From: Candidatus Dadabacteria bacterium
GTDB taxonomy: Bacteria; Desulfobacterota_D; UBA1144; Nemesobacterales; JAJCZQ01
Direction of reading: 5' to 3'
Assembly: GCA_030624695.1 (NCBI GenBank)
Contig: JAUXJP010000055.1
Span: 1 to 6,621, forward strand
DNA: 6,621 nucleotides
Part shown: positions 6,449 to 6,621 of the stretch, in pieces
Layout of the letters: each line of letters begins with the position of its first letter
Numbering within the stretch: the first letter of the stretch is position 1
Notes under the pieces: generated by a model
What the model saw: the letters and a program-made list of their open reading frames with translations, nothing else
What the model was told of the DNA's origin: nothing
The model's database searches: none
Translations under genes and position numbers: made by a program

Positions 6449-6621
6449 TTATATAACCTGATTATCTAAATACCAACTCAACGTTTCTTCTAATCCCATT
6501 TTAAGTGACACAGTTGATTTAAAGCCAAATTCCAATTCGGCAAGAGATGTATTAAGTTTTCTTTTTGGCTGGCCATCAGGTTTTGAATCGTCCCACACAA
6601 GATTTCCTTTGTAACCTACCA
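6449..6621 (-). CDS. fcl: GDP-L-fucose synthase-like NAD(P)-dependent epimerase/reductase, C-terminal fragment
   Basis: These are the last 56 residues of a protein whose start lies beyond the right edge. The reading frame begins with a complete codon at 6619 and ends at TAA 6449-6451. The sequence VGYKGNLVWDDSKPDGQPKR followed by LNTS, FGFKSTVSL and GLEETLSWYLDN matches the C-terminal substrate-binding end of GDP-L-fucose synthase (Fcl/WcaG) and close relatives. That enzyme epimerises and reduces GDP-4-keto-6-deoxymannose to GDP-L-fucose for surface polysaccharide. The catalytic Ser-Tyr-Lys and the Rossmann glycines are outside the window, so the exact substrate cannot be confirmed. A related nucleotide-sugar epimerase is possible. 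It is on the same strand as proA, 91 nt upstream of it. Confidence 0.82.
   Translation of the reverse strand, partial: VGYKGNLVWDDSKPDGQPKRKLNTSLAELEFGFKSTVSLKMGLEETLSWYLDNQVI

Overview
The window reads as chromosomal DNA from a diderm (Gram-negative-type) bacterium with AT-rich coding sequence. The envelope type is inferred from a NodT/TolC-family outer-membrane efflux protein at the left edge. The lineage cannot be fixed from the sequence alone. A bacterial pyruvoyl-dependent arginine decarboxylase next to RecN, endonuclease IV, ProA and a housekeeping-like sigma-70 factor would fit several deep-branching or deltaproteobacteria-like phyla, but this is inference.

Layout, left to right. 1-645 (+): the C-terminal 214 residues of a NodT-family efflux outer-membrane protein, cut by the window edge. 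652-1482 (-): nfo, endonuclease IV, convergent with the efflux gene and separated from it by 6 nt. 1483-1618: a 136-nt divergent intergenic region with good ribosome binding sites for both flanking genes and a 12-bp perfect palindrome that carries TATAAT on both strands. 1619-2167 (+): pdaD, pyruvoyl-dependent arginine decarboxylase, whose stop codon directly abuts the stop codon of recN. 2168-6357 (-): a tight unit transcribed proA, then a sigma-70-family factor, then recN. The sigma gene follows proA after 18 nt with a perfect AGGAGG and a GTG start, and recN overlaps the sigma stop codon as TAATG. 6449-6621 (-): the C-terminal end of a GDP-L-fucose synthase-like epimerase, 91 nt upstream of proA.

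Functionally, the genes cover efflux, base-excision repair (nfo), double-strand-break repair (recN), agmatine/polyamine synthesis (pdaD), proline synthesis (proA), transcription initiation (sigma) and sugar-nucleotide synthesis (fcl-like). Two DNA-repair genes flank pdaD, and recN is translationally coupled to a sigma factor. I see no clear undescribed system, mobile element, CRISPR array, tRNA or rRNA. The points most worth a second look are the sigma-recN coupling, the unusual details of the sigma factor (no acidic region 1.1, a lysine/asparagine-rich insert, substitutions in promoter-contact positions), and the symmetric divergent promoter region between nfo and pdaD. No gene-free stretch exceeds 300 bases.
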